Source: Stromatinia cepivora (lineage: Eukaryota > Ascomycota > Leotiomycetes > Helotiales > Sclerotiniaceae). From it: DNA of 64,000 nucleotides. Every line of letters begins with the position of its first letter. Position 1 is the first letter of the stretch. Below, in pieces: positions 26,101 through 36,700 of this stretch. The notes beneath the pieces are model-generated. The model saw only the letters and a list, made by a program, of their open reading frames with translations. It did no database searches and was not told the origin of the DNA. A program made the position numbers and the translations under genes. The DNA lies in NCBI GenBank assembly GCA_014898415.1, contig RCTD01000007.1, positions 1,798,001 through 1,862,000 of the forward strand. The letters run 5' to 3'.

Positions 26101-26876
26101 ACCGATAATCAAACGGAACAATAAAACCAGAATTTAATTCATTATATTATTTGTTATATTAATTGAAGATAAAATAATTGAATATTATTATTACTTTTAA
26201 TAGAATTCATTTATAATATAATATAGTATAATATAATTGACGAAATATCCTTTAAAACAATATATAGATACCTGCCCACGTTTAGTTATATCAGCGAGGA
26301 TGCCGATACTGAAGAGAAAGCGTTTATCGTATAAGAATATATCGAATCATTAAACCAAAAAAGAACAAGACTGGTAGAAATTTGAAATAATTCAATAAAG
26401 AAAAAATCGAAGAATAATAAGAAAGATTTACCCTAGCAATTCTATATCGATAATAAAATTATATTTAATACCAAGAATATCAAATAACTAAAACCTAAAA
26501 AGAAATTCTCCGATTATTTTATAGGCCTTTTTACTATCATCAATATCAGGAATAATGAACAAATATACAAACTAATATTTCCAGTATTATATAAAATATA
26601 TAATGTCTTTTATATCTTATTGCTTGAATTATGATTTGAATACAAAGATATCACCGACCTTTTATTTCTTAAAGAAATTGAAGAATATATAGAATATGAA
26701 ATCGAAAAAATACTAGTTTATAGAAAGAAAGAATAAAGAACACAATATCTAGTATAATGGAAAGGCTATTAGCTAATAGAAGATATATAGAAAGCTTTAT
26801 AAAATTTAATATATATTAAAAGGTATTTAAAGAATTATAAAAAAGAAAATATACCGTCATTACAACGATGGTGAAG
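23190..26876 (+). pseudogene. Gypsy D protease-RT-RNaseH-integrase-chromodomain, RIP-inactivated
   Basis: Domains in order on plus. Protease: YLIDSKTQVNII (consensus LIDSGAQ.NII) near 23.26 kb. Reverse transcriptase at 23.88-24.5 kb: EYLKEY, INSIGILIIFISKK, DYYSFNRI, KFNFKDIYHRIYI, FEYLIISFGLINT, and the active site IIYFNDIFIYFKD, where YLDD has become YFND. RNase H follows at 24.75-24.95 kb. Integrase has an HHCC region in the frame 25474-25677 (KAEILKAYYNDLIGGHWNIK) and a core at 25.8-26.2 kb (IDKYTKLIQYIPI, GIISDRG, DNQTEQ.NQ). The C-terminal chromodomain near 26.69-26.87 kb (EIEKILVYRKKE, QYLV.WKGY) marks it as a chromovirus; chromodomains direct integration to heterochromatin. Stops and lost catalytic Asp show it is dead. 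Confidence 0.88.
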
Positions 26877-27029
26877 AATAAAAGAGTAATATTATCAAAG
26901 TATATTACAAAGATAAAGAGAATTTGTATTTGTATTAGAAAATTAGAATATTTATATTAAAAAAAAAAATCTTTATATAATCAGCCTACCCTAATAAATC
27001 ATTACAAATACATCACCTTCACTTTACCG

Positions 27030-28250
27030 CTAGATATTCACGCTTCCTCTACTCTTTTATTTCCTTTTTCAACGATCCATCCTCATCTATATTATTCAAA
27101 TCCTCATCAATATCCGATTCCGCCGATTGATAGAATATTCGCCGAATATATTTTTCGGTAACAGAATCCCAATAGGAAATTTATAGAATCATTATGAAAA
27201 TGAATATAAAGAAAGATTTATTTATATTTCATAATCGAAGTTCAAAAGATTTGTTAACGTTTAATAATTAATCAATTAAATTCAATTCATTATATTCATT
27301 ATATCAATCTAGAAACTCTTTCATCAATTGATTATACTCATCTAGAACAATACTCATATCATTACTATTAAAATCCTTCAAAAAGTCGAGACTCTCAATT
27401 TGAACTATTGATTTCTTTATTGCAAGTATTATTGACTTTATTAAAACTATCAATATTTCTTAACAATCGATCGATTATATTATACTTATCTTAAAAACTG
27501 GATTTAGTTTATTAGAACTTATTAGAAATGAAAACGATATATTAATCACCAAAATCTTTTCTTTTTTAAACCTTTTGAAACTCAACAATTTAATATTAAA
27601 TTGTTATAGATCCTTATTATCGTTATTAAAAAATTCAATCAATTCCGATACTTTTCTTTTGATAAAAACCGATTTGAAAGTTTTCCCGACAAATTTCGCT
27701 TTAATCATTCGAGGTACAACAATCTATAACTTTTTTATTACTGCCCCATCAATACTTTTAGTTTTGCTTTTGACTATCTTTCGATATACCGATTTCACTG
27801 ACAAAACACAAACAGATTTCGAAGATTTTGATCGAATTGAAGAAGCCTCAGGGATTTCTTTCTCATCCTTCTCGTTAATAGTATCCTTCAGCTTATCTTC
27901 ACTCATTAGTTTATTCATCAACTATTGATATAACTATATAATTGTTAATTAAAAAAACAATAAATTATATTCAATATATCAATAAAATATCGCCACAAAT
28001 TTATACATATCTTCATCAACTTCATCAATTTCTCTATCTATATATTTAATATTAATCCAGCTTTTTTTATATTATAGAATAATCATATTAAACTATATTT
28101 CTTTTGTTTATAAAAAAAGATCTTTACTTTTTATATGAATTTAATTTACTAACCTTCCAATTTCCTCAACAATATAGCCTCTTCAAATAAACCCATTTCA
28201 GCTGTCTACTATTCATAATGAAACTGTAATAAACGATTTATCACAGGATT
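27030..28250 (-). pseudogene. Antisense accessory ORF of Gypsy D (decayed)
   Basis: Between the end of pol and the 3' LTR lies about 1.9 kb whose minus strand has a coherent, charged frame broken by few stops, nearly all TAA/TAG explainable by RIP. Readable pieces: AEMGLFEEAILLRKLEG near 28.18 kb; WINIKYIDREIDEVDEDMYK near 28.05 kb; an uninterrupted 65-codon stretch at 27921-27724 (EDKLKDTINEKDEKEIPE, SKSSKSVCVLSVKS); an acidic end (SAESDIDEDLNNIDEDG) near 27.09 kb. The order and common direction suggest one protein of roughly 300-400 residues encoded opposite to gag-pol. A GTTAGT after RKLEG might be an intron donor. I recognise no domain. Antisense genes near the 3' end of LTR elements are known in some plant and fungal families; kinship is untested. 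Confidence 0.5.
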
Positions 28251-28755
28251 AATATCTTTTAATAACATTATACAAGATTTCTTCTTTCAGATATATTCTG
28301 TATATACTAGATCAGATCCTTTTGGAAAAGAGTATTCTTTATTTATTATCTTTTCTTCAAACAAAGATTTCGTATTATCGTAATAAGCAATATATTTAGC
28401 ATAATGAAGGTATATCAAATATATAAGTTGCAAAGGTATACAAATTAAACACACTACCAATTCGGGAAAAGGCTAAAATATAACAGAGAGAATAACAAAA
28501 GTTTTAAAATATAATATCGCGATTGTAATAAAGAAATACAAAGATTCGAAAATAGAATTCTAATAGATTTATATAATCTTCAAAAAACAGATTATATATA
28601 TTTTTATTATTATTATTGTTGTTATTTATCTCTTTATTTATTATACAAAAATCATTATATATTATAGCCATCTTATTAATCGATAGTTCCTCGCAATTAT
28701 AAACAGATCAATAATTCATCGGTTTCTCGAAAATAAAGTCCTAAAAGAAAGACTT

Positions 28756-29046
28756 TATTACAATTATTAAATGAATATTGTTAATAAAGTTAGGAATCTC
28801 TATAAGAAAACGATTTTATTATTAAAGACAAATATATAATTAATGTTCTATTATCGATTAATTAGAAAACTCTACAAAATCTCTATATTTACTAAACTCT
28901 AATATATGATCAATAATTTATTATCGTTCCGATATTGCTCTTTATTGGACTTAAAAGAAAGAGATTCTTTTAATTAGAAAAAGATAATGAAAAGTTTTAT
29001 AGTTGTTTTAGAACTAATTGATTCTTTGCTATTTGTGACTCTGACA
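28756..29046 (+). repeat. 3' LTR of Gypsy D
   Basis: 291 bp, TATTAC (from TGTTAC) to CTGACA, preceded by a purine-rich tract (AAAAGAAAGA). The right (outer) end is intact and the left is RIP-altered. It matches the solo LTR at 29772-30061 and, inverted, 51255-51545. Confidence 0.92.
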
Positions 29047-29771
29047 AATCACGTGCATGGTAAGGATGGTAAGGATCACGTGCCCACTAATGTTCGCGCT
29101 AGTGCCTCGGCATGCACTATTATATAGCTCCTTATCTTTTATAGATTCTAGTTTTTTAGGCAAATCAAAATGTATTAATTATAAAAGTAATTTATATTTG
29201 TTGATAAACTTCATTTTCTTATATATAATTGTTCTGATATTGATCAATTTTTGTTATAATAATATTATAAATTAGATATTGAGAATTGATATAAAGAATT
29301 ACAAATTCTAAATCTATTTGATTTTATTTTTATAATTGAACAAAAGTATTTTATTGTAAAATGAAGTATTTTTATATTAAAAAATAAACTTTTAATTATT
29401 AAACAATCCAAAAGACTCGAAGGATTAAGAATAATAATTATCTAATAGTGAATTTAGAGTTCATTTTTTGATTCAATTATTCTATATTCATAATATATTT
29501 ATTAAATAATATAAAATATATATCTGAAAAAAATCTGAAAGCAATTTCGAGTTTTTCGTTATATTCACTTTTTTACGAAAAACTATCTTATTTATTTATT
29601 TCATATAAATTACCAATTATATACGAAATTGATTAATTGAATTTGATTAATTTCATTATTCTAATTATTCTATTCATTTCGATCAAACCTATTTCGATCA
29701 AATCCGATTATTTTGGTCAATTTTGATCAATTTAATCGATTCGATCAATCAATTCTAATTTCGAAATACTT
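29047..29771. other. Short spacer with E-box-rich stretch, then AT-rich DNA
   Basis: The first ~100 bp has near-normal composition with two CACGTG sites and GGATGGTAAGGAT repeats (AATCACGTGCATGGTAAGG, GGATCACGTGCCC). It resembles 62739-62790 upstream of the pogo-like transposase. The rest is AT-rich, ending in a degenerate GATCAATTTGATCGATT-type tandem at ~29630-29757 similar to 44160-44470. No gene is supported. Confidence 0.5.
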
Positions 29772-30061
29772 TGTTACGGTTGTTGGAAGGATGTTGCTAG
29801 TAAAGCTAGGAATCTCTAAAGGAAATGGCTTCATTGCTAAAAGCAAGTGTACAACCGACGGTCTGCCATCGATTGATTAGAAAACTCTGTAAAATCTCTG
29901 CATTCATTAAATTCTAATATATGATCGGCGGTTTGTTATTGTTCTGATATCGCTCTTTATTGGACTTAAAGGAAAGCGGTTCTTCTAGTTAGAAAAGAAT
30001 AATGAAAAGTTTTACAGCTGTTTTAGGACTAATTGATTCTTTGCCATTTGTGACTCTGACA
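29772..30061 (+). repeat. Solo LTR of the Gypsy D family
   Basis: 290 bp, TGTTACGG...CTGACA, with a perfect 5-bp TSD TACTT at 29767-29771 and 30062-30066. It is nearly free of RIP changes compared with the two LTRs of D. Formed by LTR-LTR recombination that removed the interior. Confidence 0.93.
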
Positions 30062-31553
30062 TACTTCTAGGATCCAAAAACATTATATATAATACAAATG
30101 TAACTTCAATATAATATATATTTCATATATTATAAATCTATACTTAAGCTTTTTTTTAAAACCGTTTTAAAAATCCTATAACGATTAACTTCAATATAAC
30201 CCGAGAATATATAACAACTATTATTATGATAATTATAATAAATATATTCGAATATTCCTTTAAAACCCTTCATCTTAAAAGAATCCGAATCCCATTATTA
30301 TTAATATCAAATACAACAAAAGTATCAATCATTTTATATATCAGAAATGAAAGTATAATGAATAAATAAATAAATAAAAGTATAATCAAATCGTATTTAT
30401 AAAGGAAAACCCTTAGGAAATCATCGACTTTTATAAATTCAAATTGAAATTCTATATAATATATGATTATATCGATAAGGATTTATAGAACAATTATTAC
30501 AATGATTTTTACAAATTTCAAAATTAAATATTTCGAATTCATTAATCCAAAGATCATACTCAGATTATATACTGAATTAAAAGTAAATGGTTTGTTTATC
30601 AAAAAAATAATATAATATATAGGATTAATAATCAACAAATTTTTGATCGAAATACTCTATATACTATAATCGAATAATCAAATTTGAAAAACGATAATGA
30701 ATCGATACTTTCAATTCCGATCAAAAACCATCCTAAACCAAATCAAGATATTCAATAACAATATATACCTAGATATCATTTTCGAAGATTTAATACCCTT
30801 ATCTAATTCTCAAAAAAGAAAACAAATCGTATAAATGAATATAAAGCAACTATTTCCAATATAATATAAAGGAATTCAATTATTACAATTGAACAAGAAA
30901 TCAGAATCTTATATATTCAAAGAATTCCTATATAACGAATATCAAGATCTAGAATAGAAATGATATTCAATATCATTATAATTATTGTATAATAATAATA
31001 TATTATTTAAAGATGAAAAATTATTGAATAAAAAAAAATCTATCGATAATAAAGGATTATCAAGCAAATCATTCGATAATAGGAAACCTTCAGACAATAA
31101 TAAATATTTCGAATACAATTGTAAAATAAATAATATAAATCAGAATGATATTTATATATATTTTTTTAAAAACAATGGAAAAAAAAGAAATCTATTTAAT
31201 AAAAAAAAAATATTAGAAAACTACAAAAATAAACTACCCGATTATATATAAAATAATAATATCGATTATAATCTCGGAAATCTTGAAAAACTTTATAATA
31301 ATATTAATAAATATATTGATCAGAATGATAACTTCGATTATAAATATATTATCTCTTGGAGGAGATTGATCGGTTAATAATAGTGAATAATATAATAATA
31401 TTATTATTTACTATTATTATAGTGGAAGACTTAGTTATATAGCTTAAAAAGAGTGATCGAATATATAATGATTGAAGTCAAAATATGAGTGTATTGAATA
31501 TTGAATTTATTTTGCTTGTTTTTCGAAGAATTCTTTGAAGAAAATCTTCTTAT
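30062..31553 (+). other. AT-rich DNA with gag-like decayed frame
   Basis: RIP-type DNA. A plus frame from ~30.45 kb reads coherent pieces (NNYYNDFYKFQN, NNIIYRINNQQIFDRN, RYHFRRFNTLI), and 30985-31251 is open for 88 codons with Asn/Lys-rich sequence. This could be a gag remnant of an older element, but no LTR, protease or RT was found with it. Confidence 0.35.
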
Positions 31554-31558
31554 TTATA

Positions 31559-31867
31559 TATCACGGGATAGTATGATTACAGAGCACTTTCAGGGATCGG
31601 GGAATAGGTGGTACACGTGATTGGTAGAGTAAAAGAATTGAATGATTTGCCCTTGATTATATGAATCAAGAGCTGTATATATAGAATAAATAAATGGTTA
31701 TCTAGTCGATATACACCTTAATTAGGCTAGATCTCTGTTTACTAGGATATCAGGATCACTTTATCAATTGGTAGATTGGTAAGGGTTAATAGATCCTTCA
31801 TTCCGATTGGAAAGTATACATTTTGATCCTTCATAGGATATAAAGGATCACAAAGCTTTCCGTAACA
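31559..31867 (-). repeat. 3' LTR of Copia K
   Basis: 309 bp. The outer (left) two thirds are well preserved (GGGATCGGGGAATAGGTGG) and the inner end is RIP-altered (CGTAACA for CGTGACA). Confidence 0.93.
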
Positions 31868-32329
31868 TATCCCCCAGATCGAAAGGCGATTTGAAATAAA
31901 TAAAAAGATATAGAAAGTAACAATTCATATAATTTGTAAATGAATATACAAAACGATCATAAGCAGATGTCAACAAAAAAGTAATATAATATATAAACCT
32001 AAAATGATCCTAGTACCCTTAAAATAGAGAAGAATTTGATTATATATAAATCGCAAATTTCTTTTGGTATTCGGCTTGCTACCTGCGATATTCTTCGAAA
32101 TCAAGATTTTGAACAATAAAAAGAAAGTTTTCCATCAGGAGAATACAAATGAATGATCGATCCTACAACGTAACAATTGAGAATGCATATAATTGCTAAA
32201 CTACAACATATTGATTGTAATAACAAAATAAAATGAATAAATTTTTAAAAATATATAGATCCCCTCTTCGTACTTTCGTTTTTATTTTTAATCAAATTCT
32301 TATTGATTATTATCATACTTAAGATTTCG

Positions 32330-33556
32330 GGGTCTAAGAAAACTAAACAAGCAAATCTCAATCATGCTAAACAAATAGTAGTTAAGAAGAAAGCTTTGAA
32401 AAAATCGAATATAAGAGAAGATTCTAATACTCCTTCGAAGAACCAATAAATCGAACAGAAAGAATTAATAAGTTTAATACAAATAACAAACCAAGATATC
32501 GATTTCTGAAAATATGATTTAACTAAATCTGCTCTTAGAATGATACACAGTTATCTATTTCAAAAATCGCTCTCCTCTATCGAAAGAACTATTATTCGTT
32601 GTAGTCAATTGCTTGTTATAAATTCAGGTAGTAATTTGGAAATAGATTTCATTTTTGAATTCTATTGTATAATTGAAAGATTTTATTAATCCTATATTTA
32701 TAATTATTGAAACAAAGATCATTCGATAAAGGAGAAAAAAGAAGAAAGGTTTTTTTATTTAATAACAACGATCCATTCGATTCTTTGATACCGGATTTTT
32801 CGGATGATAAACCAAATGAAGAAAAGAAAGAAAAAAGATTGTCGAAAATTGCTGACTCTTTAATCAAAACAAGAAATAAAAGAAATTGTAGAAAAAAAAA
32901 CAATTATTTATATATTCGATATATAAAATCATTAATCGTTAAAAGATATAATTTCTATGGCGAATACTTTGTTGATTCTTTTAAGCCGAATAATCATCGA
33001 TATTGGAATTATAGTATTTATCTATATACTCCTTTATCGATTTTCCTTTATCCTTTAACAAATTATTATATTGCCGTTTATCAACAAAATTCAAAAATAA
33101 ATTCTTTGTTTACTCCCCACCTTCATAGTATACTGATTGTTGATTATATAATTCAAATAGGGATACAGAATTGCAATGAAAATGATATTAAAGATCGAAA
33201 AGAAAAAAGAAGTTGTTCTTTCGCCCCCACATCATCGTTCCCCCTCTCCTCACTATATTACTCACCGAAATCCTCGAAAAACTGAACGAAAAAAGTACAT
33301 TGTAATTTCGGAGAATGATAATGAGGATAAAAGAAAAAAAGTAATGAAAAAGAAGAAAAGAAAAAAGCAAATGGTACATCCAAAGAAAAAGGAAAAAAGG
33401 GATAATCCTTTGGCTTTTATAATACCAATGATATTAATAATTCCAATTACTCCAATTGTTCCTCATTCCTTAATTGTTACAGATAATCTAAAGATTTTTT
33501 TACTTGAACTTCAAGTTATTGAATTTAAAAAGAAACTTATCCTTCTTCGAAAATAA
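32330..33556 (+). pseudogene. Antisense accessory ORF of Copia K
   Basis: Lies between the end of pol (~33.74 kb) and the 3' LTR, on the strand opposite to gag-pol. A decayed frame starts near 32.33 kb (KKTKQANLNHAKQIVVKKKA; ALRMIHSYLFQKSLSSIERT) with stops of RIP type. It continues into long open stretches: 32707-33285 (192 codons; DPFDSLIPDFSDDKPNEEKK, SKIADSLIKTRNKRNCRKK) and, after a shift near 33.18 kb, 33176-33556 (HHRSPSPHYITHRN, ENDNEDKRKKVMKKKKRKK, then hydrophobic FIIPMILIIPITPIVPH). The very basic runs look like nuclear localisation signals. It is markedly more open than any pol frame in the block. No family recognised; not a shadow of pol, which ends upstream in element sense. Possibly a host-derived or regulatory gene. 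Confidence 0.55.
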
Positions 33557-33739
33557 AAAAGTGAAAAACGAAGAAATGATCGGTCTTAATTGTTCTTTGT
33601 TTTCCGATGGATATAAAGTATACAAATTGAAGCGCATCATAGAAAAGTATAATAATTTGGAATATCAAATAGAATTCATTCTATTTATACTAAAGGGAAA
33701 AATTACAAGCTCCAAATTGTTATTATCCAAACTCTATAA

Positions 33740-36700
33740 TCCTATTGCTCACATTTTGTAGATTGAAAAAGAATCGAAAGTGTTCGAACTTTTGTTTTAT
33801 AAAGTTCTTGATGAACCCATCAATAGTTATATCGATGATCGATAGATAAATTATATAAAAATTCTTTTTTGAATATTCTTAACATAATTATATATTTTGA
33901 ATATCTACATAATATAGTTTCATAATGATCCATTTGTTTTCATTAATTATTAATCTAATCGTTTATTGATTGTTACAAAAAATCATTATAAACTTTTTTA
34001 TTACTAAATCGATCTTTTTTAAAAAATATAGGATTGTTATAATTTCTTTTAATATACATTCGATTCCAAAAAGCTTTACTTCAATAATCGAGGTAATTAT
34101 AATATCTTATTTGGATACTTTTTATACAATTAAATCATCAAAAAGGAATATAATATACCCTTAAAATGATTAACGAATATCTGAATTATCTATAAAAGAA
34201 ATATCTAAGAAAATAAAAAATTGTAGTATTTGATTATCACTATATTGGATTATAAGATACCTTATATTTTATAAATATTATAAACAATAATCAATAGCTT
34301 TTATATAATCGCTCAATAAATTGATCAAATAATAATTCAATTGCGAAACAATAAAGAATATATCCATTTTTATAATAATTATAATATATAATATTAAACC
34401 CATTTTCTTTTGATACATTTTTATAATATATATAGGAGCTTGATTCTGATTTTTCCGAAATATTATTATCAAAAACAATATATTTATTATCCCATTTATT
34501 ACTTTGAATTTTTTAACAATCTTTTCAATATATATATTATAAATTAATTATAACTTTTTTTTGAATCAATTACAAAATATATATATACTTAAAAACCATT
34601 TAATATTTCCTAAATCTTATAATTTATATATAGTTTTGATTCCTTTAATGATTTTTATAATAATTGATTTGTTTTTTTATAATAAATAATCTGAATATCA
34701 TTTATAAAGAAAAGAATTATAATAATATATTCTAAATTAATATATAAATATAATTCCTTTTTATATTATATCAATTCTAGTTTCTCGAATATCCGAATGA
34801 AATCCCTAAACTATATAATTAAGGAATCTTGTAAACCATATAAAGCTTAATCAATTATAACATTTTTGTTTGAGATCTTATATCTATCAAATAGATAATA
34901 TATAATTAGGATACCAAAAGAATCGTATAGAGCATTAACGAAAGCATTAATTATATTATATTGCTTTATTTCAAAATTATATTTAGTAACAATTGTTATT
35001 ATAATTCGGAATGATCAATTTGTTAATATAGTAATATAAATAATCTTAATAATACTCCTAACCTGAAGATTTTTTTGTATTACTAAATATAAACAACAAC
35101 AAATGATTAAACCTTGATTATTACATTTATATATAAATATTTATTAAAAAGAAATCGATTTTGTAAATTCCGATCCAGAATCAATTTCATGTCAAATTTT
35201 CTTAATCTTAAGATTATTAACTTCAAAATTGCAATCTTATTTGAACCAATATCCTATTTGATAATCTTCTAATTAATAATAAAAACGAAATAATTTTGAA
35301 ATTGTAAATATATGAATTCGAGGAAATGATATTGTTTATAATCTATTAATTGTAGATCAAATGAAAAACAATAATGGTTTTGTTTCAATTCTAATGGTAA
35401 TTATATTATAAATTGTTATAAATTGAAAATACTCCTTTATATTGTTTATTCTTTGTTAATCAGATCAAAATATAAAATGAAAATTATTTAAGCAGGGTAA
35501 ATTTATTGAGCCTATCCTTTGAAATATAACAATTCCTATATAAAATCCAATATTAAAATCGCTCCCTTGATAATATTGCTATATATATAATTGCCTTTGT
35601 ATATATACTGATTGCTTTAGAACACAAAAACCAGATGACTCCCGGAAAAGAAATAACTTTGAATGATAATCGTATAATTGAAACTCAAACGAATTGATTT
35701 GAGCCTTGGGTATTTCAATTTTTATAATATAAGCTCTTTTAGATATCTATTTGAAATTATAAATCCGCGAATCCTTTATAAATCGATCAAATGAATATAT
35801 AGGATATAATAATCTTTGTAATGATTAAATTTTCTTTATAGAATATTTTGATTGATCATTCCAATATATATACTTTCTTTTAGAATATTGAAATTAATCG
35901 ATTAAAACAATCTTTAAATCATTTTCATATATACTACAAAGAATTTCAATAGTACGATTAATAAATTTATACTTTATAATTCCTATATCAATATATTCGA
36001 TAAAATTAGAATCCATATTATTATTACAAATATCTTCTTGAACAATATCAACATCTTTACCCACAAAATATAATTGCTCCTCAATAAAAAAATCAGCTTC
36101 TCTAATTTCTCCAATAAAAGGATTGATTAATATTTATATATCTTTATTATATACCTTATCCTTACTATTTGAAAGATTAAATAGATTGGATAATTCTAAA
36201 TTGATTTTTTTATTCTCATTATCATCTTCTAGATTTATATCTTCCCTCGAAATCAGTTCATTTGTAAACAATAGATCTGAAATACATTTAATAGATAAAT
36301 CAAAGGCTTTTCGATCCATAAAAATAAATAAATAAATGAAGTCTTTATAATTATCTTTATTTTGAATAATCGTTTTATTCATTTCAATATAATCTTATAA
36401 ATCAAAAGCTTTAATAAACTATTTAAATTCTTCTATAATATGAATATCGATTATTCGATTGATAAAATTTATATAATAAATGAATTCTTTATTGAATATT
36501 ATGTTTCGAATAATAATAACTCTATCGAGCTTGAATATTTATATACAATAGATCAGTATATTTGGGATATAGTCTACTAAATACCCAATATATATTCAAG
36601 GATTGGTTTTGTACTATTTCCTATTAATTCCAACTTCTTTATTCTTATCCAAAAGATAAGCTCGGTATTTATACCTATAAATTCCATTCCAATTGAAACA

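Larger units (their letters stand above)
23146..29046 (+). mobile_element. Ty3/Gypsy chromovirus D, 3' portion
   Basis: Carries protease, reverse transcriptase, RNase H, integrase and chromodomain on plus, an antisense frame, and a 291-bp 3' LTR followed by TSD AATCA (29047-29051). It has no 5' LTR or gag on this side; it begins abruptly at the edge of Copia A. The missing 5' half is at 49899-51545 in the opposite orientation, with a matching LTR and matching TSD. Confidence 0.88.

Noticed and set aside
28756..30061. Pair of direct LTRs 28756-29046 and 29772-30061 as a 1.3-kb small LTR element
   Set aside because: Each has its own context: the second has private TSD TACTT (solo LTR) and the first shares TSD AATCA with the inverted LTR at 51255-51545. 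RIP gradients also disagree with a pair.
31380..31560. Possible separate solo LTR left of Copia K
   Set aside because: The similarity to 39486-39794 begins exactly at 31559, with TSD TTATA outside; the preceding DNA is not part of it.
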